Source: Bacillota bacterium
Lineage (GTDB): Bacteria; Bacillota; Clostridia; Lachnospirales; Lachnospiraceae
NCBI GenBank assembly: GCA_023434365.1
Contig: JAEYSV010000030.1
Location: 101,889 to 165,888, forward strand
DNA length: 64,000 nt
Direction: 5' to 3'
Shown here in pieces: positions 1 through 7,858 of the stretch. The translations under genes and the position numbers were made by a program. Positions within the stretch are counted from its first letter, which is position 1, and every line of letters starts with the position of its first letter. The notes beneath the pieces were generated by a model. That model had not been told where the DNA came from. It ran no database searches and was given only the letters and a program-made list of their open reading frames with translations.

Positions 1-301
1 TGATTTTTTCAATTTTTACTTGTGTGAAAGACTGTCTATGACCGTTTTTCTTATGATATCCAGACTTTCTTTTATATCTGTATACGATAACTTTTTTAGC
101 TTTACCGTTAGTAACTACGGATGCTGTTACACTAGCACCAGCTACAGTAGGACTTCCTACAGTAACTTCTCCGTTGTTCACTACAAGAACTTGATCAAAA
201 GTAACTTGTTCACCAGCTTCTACACCAAGCTTTTCTACTTTAATGATATCGCCTTCTGCTACTTTGTACTGTTTACCACCTGTTGCAATAATCGCGTACA
301 T
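1..301 (-). CDS. rplU: 50S ribosomal protein L21 (3' end outside the window)
   Basis: L21 binds 23S rRNA in the large ribosomal subunit. The minus-strand reading from the ATG at 301 gives MYAIIATGGKQYKV at the N-terminus and the basic YRYKRKSGYHKKNGHRQ stretch near the C-terminus, both typical of L21. About 100 residues are visible of the usual 102-103, so only the last codons and the stop are missing. An AGGAGGTG ribosome site sits just before the ATG. A strong promoter lies at 385-413. The usual partners (a YsxC/Prp-type protease and rpmA) would lie to the left, outside the window. The short plus-strand open frames here are shadows. Confidence 0.97.
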   Translation of the reverse strand, partial: MYAIIATGGKQYKVAEGDIIKVEKLGVEAGEQVTFDQVLVVNNGEVTVGSPTVAGASVTASVVTNGKAKKVIVYRYKRKSGYHKKNGHRQSFTQVKIEKI

Positions 302-384
302 ATGGCACCTCCTATTATCATTACTCGCCAGCTATGGTGTCTTATTAATAAGAACTTATACCTCGCTGCGCGGCACACTCATAA
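302..384 (-). promoter_or_regulatory. rplU 5' leader, possible L21 leader RNA
   Basis: About 75 nt separate the predicted transcription start (near 378) from the rplU ATG. Firmicute rplU operons commonly carry a structured L21 leader that gives autogenous control. Short complementary stretches are present, such as CTTATTAATAAG near 340-351, but I could not fold the RNA. The assignment rests on position and family knowledge only. Confidence 0.35.
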
Positions 385-413
385 ATGATAGCATAGTGTT
401 ATGTCTTTGTCAA
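385..413 (-). promoter_or_regulatory. Promoter of rplU (sigma-A type)
   Basis: On the minus strand a consensus TTGACA (-35, 408-413) is followed after exactly 17 bases by TATCAT (-10, 385-390). It starts just past the stop codon of the upstream lipoprotein gene. L21 therefore has its own promoter and does not depend on read-through from the RNase G cluster. Confidence 0.8.
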
Positions 414-418
414 CGAGA

Positions 419-1186
419 TTATTCGTTAATTGTTATTGTATCGACATATTTTTGAATATCATAAATTAACGCGCCACTTGTATCGGTAAAAGTAACGATA
501 TAAGTATTCTCACCATCAATCATCAGTTGCAACTGAGTCATCGAAACTCCAGCTGATGTAAGGGTATAGGAAATCTGATATGCATTATGACCATCTATTG
601 TAGTAGGTATAAAATCGATAAAATCAAAAGATTCAAATAAATCTTTATAAGTATTCTCAATCAACTCTTTCGTGTAAGAACCGAAAGTTGGATCTTTTGC
701 TGAATAAGTAATATTAATATTATCAGTTACTGCAGGGTAATTAGGTGGAACAAGCATCGTTATTCCAGTATAGTCCATTGTAGTCCATCCCTCAGGAACA
801 TTCATACTAATTATGCCTTGCTCATCGGTGTATACACCGTCAACTATTTTTCCATGCCCACCCAAAGAATCATCCGGATCTACACTCACTGCTGGCAATT
901 CGCTTACTTCTGGGAGCTCACTCACTTCTGGGAACTCACTTACGATTGGTAGTTCACTTACGATTGGTGGCTCACTTACGATTGGTGCCTCACTTATCAC
1001 TGGTTCCTGACTTGGCAAAGATGGAACAACTGATACTTCCGGCTTATCTGAATTGAGCAATTCCTGTACACCCTTAACAAAATTAGAATTAGGTTTGCCT
1101 GCTACATCATCTGTATTTTTACTACCACACGCGGTAATACTTCCTGTAAGTATTAAAATTACGGCAAAAACTATAAATTTTTTCAT
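419..1186 (-). CDS. Secreted lipoprotein with Pro/Ser/Glu/Val repeats and a DcrB/PsbP-like C-terminal domain
   Basis: A 255-residue exported lipoprotein of unknown role. The start is taken as the ATG at 1186 because GGAGG sits seven bases upstream; the earlier TTG at 1198 overlaps that ribosome site. The N-terminus MKKFIVFAVILILTGSITAC is a lipoprotein signal peptide with a lipobox ending at Cys20. Residues about 55-105 are a low-complexity linker of SE-x-P-x-V units, likely a cell-wall spacer. The C-terminal ~140 residues begin with a MNVPEGW motif and resemble the Mog1/PsbP/DcrB-like fold seen in many clostridial lipoproteins; that fold call is tentative. The gene lies between rng and rplU, where most relatives have nothing. 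Confidence 0.8.
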   Translation of the reverse strand: MKKFIVFAVILILTGSITACGSKNTDDVAGKPNSNFVKGVQELLNSDKPEVSVVPSLPSQEPVISEAPIVSEPPIVSELPIVSEFPEVSELPEVSELPAVSVDPDDSLGGHGKIVDGVYTDEQGIISMNVPEGWTTMDYTGITMLVPPNYPAVTDNINITYSAKDPTFGSYTKELIENTYKDLFESFDFIDFIPTTIDGHNAYQISYTLTSAGVSMTQLQLMIDGENTYIVTFTDTSGALIYDIQKYVDTITINE

Positions 1187-1407
1187 ACACTCCTCCAACT
1201 CTTTCTTAGTATAACCAGCCTTTCTAAATTATTGCGGTTATACCAAATGATTCTTTTCCTTTTTATTCTTGATGATATTTGATTACCCTTCGGTTCAACA
1301 TATCAATTAATTATATTCTAACATGCCAAAAAATTCCATACTTTTTTAAAAAAGAATTCTCCCTTCACATTTGTTATAGCAAATTATAAATCAATTTCCT
1401 ATAACAT

Positions 1408-1441
1408 TAAAATGGCAGTAGAGAAAACCTCTACTGCCATA
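1408..1441 (-). terminator. Terminator after the RNase G gene
   Basis: The inverted repeat ATGGCAGTAGAG / CTCTACTGCCAT with a four-base loop lies ten bases past the rng stop. On the minus strand it is followed by a modest T-rich stretch (TTTTAATG), so it is a probable but not strong intrinsic terminator. It separates rng from the lipoprotein gene. Confidence 0.7.
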
Positions 1442-1450
1442 AGTAATCAT

Positions 1451-2632
1451 TTACTTTATTTGTTCATATAATGGTTTTCGCACCTTTTTTCTAGTAACTT
1501 CAACAAGATGAAGGGCAGTCATATCAACTACTGTCGTTTTTACATTATCCTTATTACAGTAGTTTCGTAATAGTTCCATTAATTTTACTTTGTTTTCTTT
1601 TACTTTCATATCGATAAAATCAATAATAATAATTCCAGAAAGATTGCGTAGCCTCAATTGTTTTGCTATCATCACGGCTGCCTCCTGGTTGATTTTATAA
1701 AATGTTTCTTCTTCGTTCTTTTTCCCTGCAATTGCTTTCCCTGTATTAACATCTATTACGGTTAAAGCTTCTGTTGGCTGAATCACGAGATATCCTCCGG
1801 ACTTTAGCCATACTCTCTCTTGCAGCGCTTTTTCTAATTTGGTCTTTACTGAATATAAGGCACTTAGTGAAAGCTGATTATCTTGATAATAATTTAATTT
1901 ACTCAGATCCTCCGGTTGGAACACCGTAAGAAACTCTTTCATTTCCTCGTAAATCTCCTTATCATCCGTAATGAACTCATCGATTTCTTTAGACTGACCA
2001 TCACGAATATCGCAAAGATAATTCGCTGGCGCTTTATAGATCAAAGAATAGCAGGTCTTATGAATTCCAAATTCCAGCGTTTTTTTATAGCTTATAATTA
2101 AACGCTCAATCTCAGCCTTAATCAAATCATCTTTGGCCTCTTTTGTATTGGTTCGAAGGATTAAACCGTATTCTTTATTTTTATAAGAAGATAACAGTTC
2201 CTTTAATTCCACACGACGTTTTTCCTCATTAATCTTATTGGAAATACCAAGTGTCAGTTTTCCATGGGTTAAAACGACATATTTGCCGGTAAAACTAAGA
2301 CTTGTTACAACCATTGGAGCTTTGGTTTTTACATTCTCCTTCGTAACCTGGACAAATAGCTCATCCCCAACAGTAAGTTTCTTATTCTTTTTGGGATTTA
2401 CATAGATTGGTGCCTCACAGTCCTCTAAAGAAAGATAACACATCGTCCCATTTGCAATCTCAACAAAAGCAGCATTTATATTTCGGACAATATTTTTCAC
2501 TTTCCCAATATAGATATTTCCAAGTAATGATTCATTTTCCAATGACTCTACGTTCACTTGTACCATATCATTGTCCTGATATATGGCGCTGATCATTTTA
2601 TCATCCTGCTTTAGTATTACTAATTTGTTCAC
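1451..2632 (-). CDS. rng: Ribonuclease E/G family protein, short form
   Basis: Endoribonuclease of the RNase E/G family (393 residues), acting in rRNA and mRNA maturation. It has the S1-like RNA-binding segment near residues 37-110 (GNIYIGKVKNI...) and the DNase I-like catalytic core with LTVIDVNTGK and IIIIDFIDM, which supply the two metal-binding aspartates. The protein stops at KVRKPLYEQIK, where longer homologues continue into the CPxCxG zinc-link and small domain, so that tetramerisation element is absent. The start is a GTG at 2632, seven bases after AAAGGAGGAG. It is the third gene of the run radical SAM, DUF2344, rng, a conserved clostridial arrangement leading to rplU. Confidence 0.92.
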   Translation of the reverse strand: MNKLVILKQDDKMISAIYQDNDMVQVNVESLENESLLGNIYIGKVKNIVRNINAAFVEIANGTMCYLSLEDCEAPIYVNPKKNKKLTVGDELFVQVTKENVKTKAPMVVTSLSFTGKYVVLTHGKLTLGISNKINEEKRRVELKELLSSYKNKEYGLILRTNTKEAKDDLIKAEIERLIISYKKTLEFGIHKTCYSLIYKAPANYLCDIRDGQSKEIDEFITDDKEIYEEMKEFLTVFQPEDLSKLNYYQDNQLSLSALYSVKTKLEKALQERVWLKSGGYLVIQPTEALTVIDVNTGKAIAGKKNEEETFYKINQEAAVMIAKQLRLRNLSGIIIIDFIDMKVKENKVKLMELLRNYCNKDNVKTTVVDMTALHLVEVTRKKVRKPLYEQIK

Positions 2633-2682
2633 GAGACTCCTCCTTTTTGGATTTTTGACTCTTATTGTACTTCTTTCGTTTC

Positions 2683-3450
2683 CTAGATAACCTGAAATTC
2701 ACTTAAAGGTACTAATTTTGGCTCCTGATCTTCACTTGCTATATTGGTATACATCTCGATTCTATGGAACTGAAAGGCAAACTCATTGTACTCTCTTTGT
2801 GTATATTGGCAAAAAGCCTCCATCACAAGATTTGGTTTCAAATTGTCCACGCTTCCGGCTTTTACTTGAAGATAAACGATATTATCATTATTGTATTCCT
2901 GTGCTACGCTATGTTCAACATAAGCACCACCATTTTGACGAAAACTTGTGGCATCAAAAGCATAAGCATAAATCAATGGTTTGATATTTACTTCCTTTTC
3001 GCCTTTTTTCGTTGTTTTCATCACTGTAATCTCTTCCTGTTCCATAAAAGCAGTAAAAGATTCCTGAAATTGTTCAAACGTATCATATCCATCTTTTACA
3101 CTGACTCTATAGTCTGCGCCTGCCATTGCGGTCATTGCTTTGGTACAATCCTCCGGCTGAAGATGAAAACTTACGACGCTAATACCATCTGCCATCTGAC
3201 TATTGATCATTTCTATCATGGTCTCAGGTGATTCACAACTATTTAGCTGCATCTCCATATATTCACCATCACTGGTAAGTCCCACGCCAAGTGGAGAAGC
3301 AAAACTTGTTAGCTGGTGAGGGCTATAACCCTGGGAGTAGGCAATATCAATCTCAGCACGATTAAATGCTTTTTGAAAATAACGCATTAAATCAAGATGA
3401 CCTAGGAATTTCATTGCTCCGTATTTATTGAACTTTAGTTTTGCCTTCAT
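2683..3450 (-). CDS. DUF2344 / TIGR03936 radical SAM-associated protein
   Basis: A 255-residue protein that begins MKAKLKFNKYGAMKFLGHLD and continues with the YSQGYSPHQLTSFASPLGVG motif typical of DUF2344. The family is encoded next to, or fused with, the TIGR03960 radical SAM protein; its biochemical job is not established. The ATG at 3450 is chosen because GGAGGTG lies seven bases upstream. A longer frame reaching 3546 would only extend back into the radical SAM gene. The start overlaps the end of that gene by 26 bp, implying translational coupling. Confidence 0.9.
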   Translation of the reverse strand: MKAKLKFNKYGAMKFLGHLDLMRYFQKAFNRAEIDIAYSQGYSPHQLTSFASPLGVGLTSDGEYMEMQLNSCESPETMIEMINSQMADGISVVSFHLQPEDCTKAMTAMAGADYRVSVKDGYDTFEQFQESFTAFMEQEEITVMKTTKKGEKEVNIKPLIYAYAFDATSFRQNGGAYVEHSVAQEYNNDNIVYLQVKAGSVDNLKPNLVMEAFCQYTQREYNEFAFQFHRIEMYTNIASEDQEPKLVPLSEFQVI

Positions 3451-5299
3451 AGCATACACCTCCACCATAAATTGTTGCACCACAACCAGAACAGTGTTGT
3501 CTACAGTTTGGTGTTTCTTTTTCCTCTTTCGCCTGTTCGTATTCACGAATCAAAAACTTCTTAGTTACCCCAACATTGATAAAGTCCCAAGGAAGGATTT
3601 CGTCATAAGAACGTTCTCTGCTTGTATAGAAGTCAATATCAATCTGATTGTCTTCGAAAGCTTTTATCCACAAATTATATTTGAAATGTTCTGACCAGGA
3701 ATCAAAGATACATCCAGCCTGGTAAGCATCATAGATTACTTTTGCTATCCTTCTGTCACCACGGGCAAACACACCCTCTAGTTCCGTAAGTTCTGCCTCA
3801 TGCCAGTTATATCTGATACTTCTATAGTTAAGCTGCTCTTTCATTTTACCATGCAGGTAGCGCTGTTTCTCCAAAAACTCTTTTGGTGTGCTCATCGCTG
3901 ACCATTGAAATGGTGTAAATGGTTTTGGCACAAAGAATGAGGTACTAGAAGTAATCGCTACTCTGCCATTGCGCTCTTCCTTTGGAATTGTATAATATTC
4001 TCTGGCAATCAAATCAGATAAAACAGCAATTCCTTCAATATCTTCAAGCGTTTCAGTTGGTAGTCCTAGCATAAAATAAAGCTTTACCTTATTCCAACCA
4101 CCTAGGAAAGCATCTTTTGCCCCTCTTAGAATCATTTCCTCTGTCAGACCCTTATTAATCACATCACGAAGACGCTGACTTCCGGCTTCTGGAGCAAATG
4201 TTAAACTGCTCTTTTTCACATCCTGAACTTTGCTCATGACATCAAGGGCAAATGCATCTATACGAAGGGAAGGTAAACTGATGTTAACGCCTTTACTGCC
4301 AAACTCTTCGATTAAGTAGTATACAAGTTCCTGTAAACATGAATAATCGGAAGAACTTAATGAGCTTAACGAGATTTCCTCATGACCAGTTGCTTTCAGC
4401 ATTTGATGAGCGCGTTGTTTTAAGAACTCTAAATCACGCTCTCTGATAGGTCGGTATATCATCCCAGCTTGACAGAAACGACAACCACGGATACAACCAC
4501 GCTGAATCTCAAGTACTACACGGTCCTGCGTAACTTTTATAAATGGTACAACGGGCTTATCCGGATAGAAGGTATCGCTAAGATTCATTTCCACCTGCTT
4601 ATCAATCACACTTTTTGCATGCTCATTATTTGGGGTAAACGAAGCGATTGTCCCATCTTCGTGATAGGTAACATCATAAAACATCGGAACATAAATCCCT
4701 TCAATTTGTGCTGCACGTTCAAGGAATTCTCTTCTTGTACCACCCTTTGCCTTATGTTTTTTATATTCATCTAATAATTCCTGATAAACCGTTTCCCCTT
4801 CTCCAATATAAAACATATCAAAAAAGTCTGCGATAGGTTCCGGATTATAACTGCAAGGTCCACCACCAATAACAAATGGATCATTATCCTCACGATCCTT
4901 TGCATAAATAGCTATCTTTGATAATTCAAGGATCTGAAGAATATTCGTATAACACATCTCATATTGAAGCGTTATCCCAAGAAAATCAAACTCTTTGATT
5001 GGATCCTGACTTTCTAAAGCGAACAGTGGAATCTTCTTCTCTCTCATGATTTTATCAAGATCCGTCCAAGGCGAATATAACCGCTCGCAATAAGTGTCCT
5101 CTCTACGGTTAAACATATCATATAATATCTGAATTCCCTGGTGACTCATCCCAATTTCATAAACATCAGGAAAACACATACAGAAACGAATATCTATCTT
5201 GCTGGTATCTTTCATTACTGCATTTATTTCATTCCCGATATATCTTGCTGGTTTTTCTACCGTTAACAATATCTCGTCTGAGAGTGCTAATTTTCTCAT
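3425..5299 (-). CDS. B12-binding-domain radical SAM protein, TIGR03960 family
   Basis: A 624-residue Fe-S enzyme. An N-terminal B12-binding-like region (residues ~20-190, with IGMSHQGIQILYDMFNRRED) is followed by a radical SAM core whose 4Fe-4S ligands are seen in RGCIRGCRFCQAG at about residues 268-280. A C-terminal Cys cluster (CRQHCSGCGATIYGGGVC, near 599-616) could bind a second cluster or zinc. The family is uncharacterised; linkage to RNase G and L21 suggests an RNA or ribosome modification role, which is inference. It is the first gene of its operon, with an AAAGAAAGAGG ribosome site just before the ATG. Confidence 0.92.
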   Translation of the reverse strand: MRKLALSDEILLTVEKPARYIGNEINAVMKDTSKIDIRFCMCFPDVYEIGMSHQGIQILYDMFNRREDTYCERLYSPWTDLDKIMREKKIPLFALESQDPIKEFDFLGITLQYEMCYTNILQILELSKIAIYAKDREDNDPFVIGGGPCSYNPEPIADFFDMFYIGEGETVYQELLDEYKKHKAKGGTRREFLERAAQIEGIYVPMFYDVTYHEDGTIASFTPNNEHAKSVIDKQVEMNLSDTFYPDKPVVPFIKVTQDRVVLEIQRGCIRGCRFCQAGMIYRPIRERDLEFLKQRAHQMLKATGHEEISLSSLSSSDYSCLQELVYYLIEEFGSKGVNISLPSLRIDAFALDVMSKVQDVKKSSLTFAPEAGSQRLRDVINKGLTEEMILRGAKDAFLGGWNKVKLYFMLGLPTETLEDIEGIAVLSDLIAREYYTIPKEERNGRVAITSSTSFFVPKPFTPFQWSAMSTPKEFLEKQRYLHGKMKEQLNYRSIRYNWHEAELTELEGVFARGDRRIAKVIYDAYQAGCIFDSWSEHFKYNLWIKAFEDNQIDIDFYTSRERSYDEILPWDFINVGVTKKFLIREYEQAKEEKETPNCRQHCSGCGATIYGGGVCYEGKTKVQ

Positions 5300-5442
5300 A
5301 TGAAACCTCTTTCTTTCTATGTTGATTACCCCGTTATCCGCCGGAGATTATCCTCTTCATTGAAGCATTACTCCAACTATGATAAGTATTTCCCAAGATA
5401 ATCCTACACTAGTCTACATATACATCGAATTTACGAAAACGA

Positions 5443-5481
5443 TAAAAAGTCCTGTCACCCTAGATGCAACAGAACTTTTAT
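5443..5481 (-). terminator. Terminator after the repeat-rich membrane protein gene
   Basis: On the minus strand AAAAGTTCTGT pairs with ACAGGACTTTTT across a 13-base loop and ends in a short U-run. It lies about 80 bases past the stop of the gene at 5558-6469. A smaller hairpin, TCTGCTT-GT-AAGCAGA, lies beside it at 5483-5498. Confidence 0.65.
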
Positions 5482-5557
5482 GTCTGCTTGTAAGCAGAAT
5501 TATTGTAGCATACTATCCCTCATTCGTAAAGCGCTTAGCATATCATCCGAAAATAAC

Positions 5558-6469
5558 TTACTCCGTAGCACCAAATATCGGAATAACGTTCTCACTGATA
5601 AAGGCACTCACAGACTCCTCAAATTGCTCCACTGAGACATTATTCGTGATGACCTTCTCAATATCCTTGCTCTTAAAAAATGGTTGGCTAATATTCATTA
5701 GACTGAGAATAACCAAGATACCAAAAATGATGCCTGCTATCACAAATCGCGTCATCAAGCCTTTCAGATACGCTTTTCTTTTCTCCTGCCTACTTAAATA
5801 AAGCGACTCTGGGTCTAGCTCACCATCTACGCCTTCATAATCATTGTATTCCGAAGAATCTTGATACTCAGGCTCATCCATAAGATAATCCGAATCCTCG
5901 TCCCCATATAAAGCAGATTCATAATCCTCTTTATCATCAAATAATGCCTGCTCCATCTTCTCATCGACGCGAATCGTTCTGTCCGATCGAGAATCAAAAG
6001 CTATCTTTGTATCCGGTTTCGAGTCAAACGAAACAACTCTATCAGCCCGACTTTCCATAGGACGTGAGCGGTCAGGCCATACTTCAATAGGTACAACAAT
6101 CTTATTCTTTTGCTGAACTGGCTCTGGAGTAGGACCAAGTACAATCTCACTTATTGGTTCTTGTAAAGGCTCTCTTATTGCTTCCTTATAGGACTCTTGC
6201 TTAGATTCCCATAAAGGTTCACGTTTCGATTCCCTTAATGACTCTCGTTTCGACTCCCTTAATGACTCGCTTTTGGGTTCTCTTAGCGATTCCCTCACCA
6301 GTTCATGACCCCTGTCGGTGTCTCTTTCACTCTTAGATGAAACTTCCTCCTCGAACCTCACAAGCTTCAGAGAGGGACGGTTTAAAACCTTCTCACATTC
6401 CAACCTCGCATTCTTAATACGCTCTGCTCTGCTTTCCTCATCATACTTATATAAACGATTAGCCTCCAT
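5558..6469 (-). CDS. Single-pass membrane protein with Arg-Glu-Ser repeats, unknown function
   Basis: A 303-residue protein that I do not recognise. Residues ~58-105 are an unusual charged tract of eight-residue units related to RESLRESK, encoded by 24-bp DNA repeats near 6170-6300. An acidic, disordered stretch follows (residues ~170-225, rich in Asp, Glu and Tyr). One transmembrane helix is predicted at about 243-260 (FVIAGIIFGILVILSLM), leaving a long cytoplasmic N-terminus and a 43-residue outer tail. The topology resembles a cytoplasmic scaffold anchored by a C-terminal helix. No enzyme motif is visible. The ORF is monocistronic, with a terminator at 5443-5481. Confidence 0.75.
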   Translation of the reverse strand: MEANRLYKYDEESRAERIKNARLECEKVLNRPSLKLVRFEEEVSSKSERDTDRGHELVRESLREPKSESLRESKRESLRESKREPLWESKQESYKEAIREPLQEPISEIVLGPTPEPVQQKNKIVVPIEVWPDRSRPMESRADRVVSFDSKPDTKIAFDSRSDRTIRVDEKMEQALFDDKEDYESALYGDEDSDYLMDEPEYQDSSEYNDYEGVDGELDPESLYLSRQEKRKAYLKGLMTRFVIAGIIFGILVILSLMNISQPFFKSKDIEKVITNNVSVEQFEESVSAFISENVIPIFGATE

Positions 6470-6613
6470 ATAGACTCCTAAACTAATATTTACTAATATA
6501 TAGTAGGTTGTCTCACTTTTTATACCTGTTAGACCATAAAATGTTTAGAAGAAAAAATACACAATCCCTTCCTCTACATGCCCATAACTATTAGACTCTT
6601 TGTTGCTACATAC

Positions 6614-7105
6614 TCATAACACCCGATAATGAGGAATAATATCTTCATATGTGCCATTTTTCATCAAAAATCCCCCAGGTATTGTACCAAGCTTTACAAA
6701 TCCAAGTTTCTCATATAAATGAAGTGCATTTTCATTCGTCTTTACGACCGCATTAAATTGTAAAATCTTAAAACCTAATTTTTTTGCTTTCCCCATACAG
6801 TGGGTAACAAGCTTTTCACCAATATGTTGCCCTCGTAACCCTTTTTTTACCGCATAACTAGCATTACAAATATGCCCGCATCGTCCAATATTATTGGGAT
6901 GCAAGATATACAGACCAACAATTTCATTGCTTATCGTATCATAAGCAATCCCTGTAAAAGACTGTTCCAAAAAGAATACCTCCCCACTACTCACTGTCAG
7001 TACATCCAACTGTGGAAAAGCAACCCCCTCCTCAACAACCTCGTTCCAGATATGAATAACCTCAACAATATCATCTTTAACAAATGCTCTCACTCCAATA
7101 TCCAT
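6614..7105 (-). CDS. GNAT family N-acetyltransferase
   Basis: A 163-residue acetyl-CoA-dependent N-acetyltransferase. The acetyl-CoA binding motif A is visible as KKGLRGQHIGEKLVTHCM (residues ~89-106), preceded by the beta4 strand and followed by the ALHLYEKLGFVKLGT motif B. Substrate unknown. The start is set at the ATG 7105 because GGAGGGGG lies nine bases upstream; the TTG two codons earlier is too close to that site. The gene is transcribed away from tyrS and apparently alone. Confidence 0.87.
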   Translation of the reverse strand: MDIGVRAFVKDDIVEVIHIWNEVVEEGVAFPQLDVLTVSSGEVFFLEQSFTGIAYDTISNEIVGLYILHPNNIGRCGHICNASYAVKKGLRGQHIGEKLVTHCMGKAKKLGFKILQFNAVVKTNENALHLYEKLGFVKLGTIPGGFLMKNGTYEDIIPHYRVL

Positions 7106-7343
7106 ATACAACCCCCTCCAATCATCAAGCGTCTATTAGCATTCTGTTTCGCTACTATATTAGTAGGCGTTTATACACCAATTCACCCACTACCAACAGT
7201 TTTATTTTACAAAAAATTAAACCCCAAATCTACTCTATAAATTGATTTTATTACATACCCCATAGCCTAAAGTCAAATATACTCGCATCTACTTCCGAGA
7301 AAAACTAAAAACGATTGTCTACAATTTCCCATAGTCTACAGTC

Positions 7344-7400
7344 GTCAATTTGCATTCACAAAATATAAGTAAGCAAGATAAAACATATTTACATACGCAA
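7344..7400 (+). repeat. Direct-repeat copy of part of the palindrome arm
   Basis: This 57-bp block starts GTCAATTTGCA, contains AAGCAAGATAAAACATATTT and ends ATACGCAA. It repeats the block at 7490-7545 in the same orientation with scattered differences. It suggests a partial duplication of the left arm of the palindromic element. Confidence 0.75.
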
Positions 7401-7424
7401 GCACGCCAGTTCACCGCGATAAAA

Positions 7425-7743
7425 CTAGATTTCCTATTGCTCCAATATCTAAAAACTGTGTAAATAGGCGACCAGAACTTATATATTTTGTCAATTTGCA
7501 CTCACAGACTACAAGCAAGCAAGATGAAACATATTTTAATACGCAACTGTTATGACGCCGTCGGTACTTAGGTCGTGTGTTTTACGACCTTACATACCGC
7601 TACGACGTCATCCAAGCGAGAGCGCGTTGCGTATGAAATATGTTTTATCTTGCTTGTCTATACTTCAAGTGCAAATTGACAAATCGACAACTCACATTGC
7701 CTATTTACACAGGTTCCAGAAACTCAAGCAATAGGAAATCTAG
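7425..7743. repeat. Long palindromic element, about 320 bp, upstream of tyrS
   Basis: The left arm (7425-7546) and right arm (7626-7743) are inverted copies. Perfect blocks include 17/17 (7425-7441 with 7727-7743), 14/14 (7456-7469 with 7699-7712) and 13/13 (7490-7502 with 7668-7680). The centre (about 7551-7612) is itself a nested hairpin built around AGGTCGT and ACGACCT. The whole could fold into one very long cruciform or RNA hairpin. No transposase is encoded, so it resembles a MITE-like or other non-autonomous palindromic repeat. Confidence 0.85.
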
Positions 7744-7766
7744 TTCACTGTCAAACAACGAAATGC

Positions 7767-7795
7767 TTGAAAATCGATATTCAGTATGTTACGAT
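7767..7795 (+). promoter_or_regulatory. Probable tyrS promoter
   Basis: TTGAAA (7767-7772) and TACGAT (7790-7795) are spaced by 17 bases and lie about 60 bases upstream of the tyrS start, just outside the right arm of the palindrome. The -35 matches five of six consensus bases and the -10 four of six. Confidence 0.45.
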
Positions 7796-7858
7796 AACTT
7801 AAGACTGTGGCTGAATACAAAAGAAAGCTGCCATCGACACATGAAGGAGGTTAATGAA

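Larger units (their letters stand above)
7106..7858. other. Gene-free interval between the acetyltransferase gene and tyrS
   Basis: About 750 bases contain no convincing coding sequence; the short open frames here have no ribosome sites. From 7112 to 7343 I see only AT-rich sequence. From 7344 to 7743 lies a repeat and palindrome complex, described separately. A probable tyrS promoter lies at 7767-7795. No T-box specifier or antiterminator was recognised. Confidence 0.7.

Noticed and set aside
813..1010. Plus-strand open frame with Ser/Gly/Thr repeats
   Set aside because: It is the reverse-strand shadow of the lipoprotein repeat linker and has no ribosome site.
7405..7420. ACCGCG at 7413-7418 as a T-box antiterminator
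   Set aside because: Only six bases match, the GGTGG part is absent, and no terminator lies between it and tyrS.
7640..7858. A longer tyrS start giving 73 extra residues
   Set aside because: The extra codons lie in the palindromic repeat, have no ribosome site and do not resemble TyrRS; the ATG at 7859 has a strong AAGGAGG.
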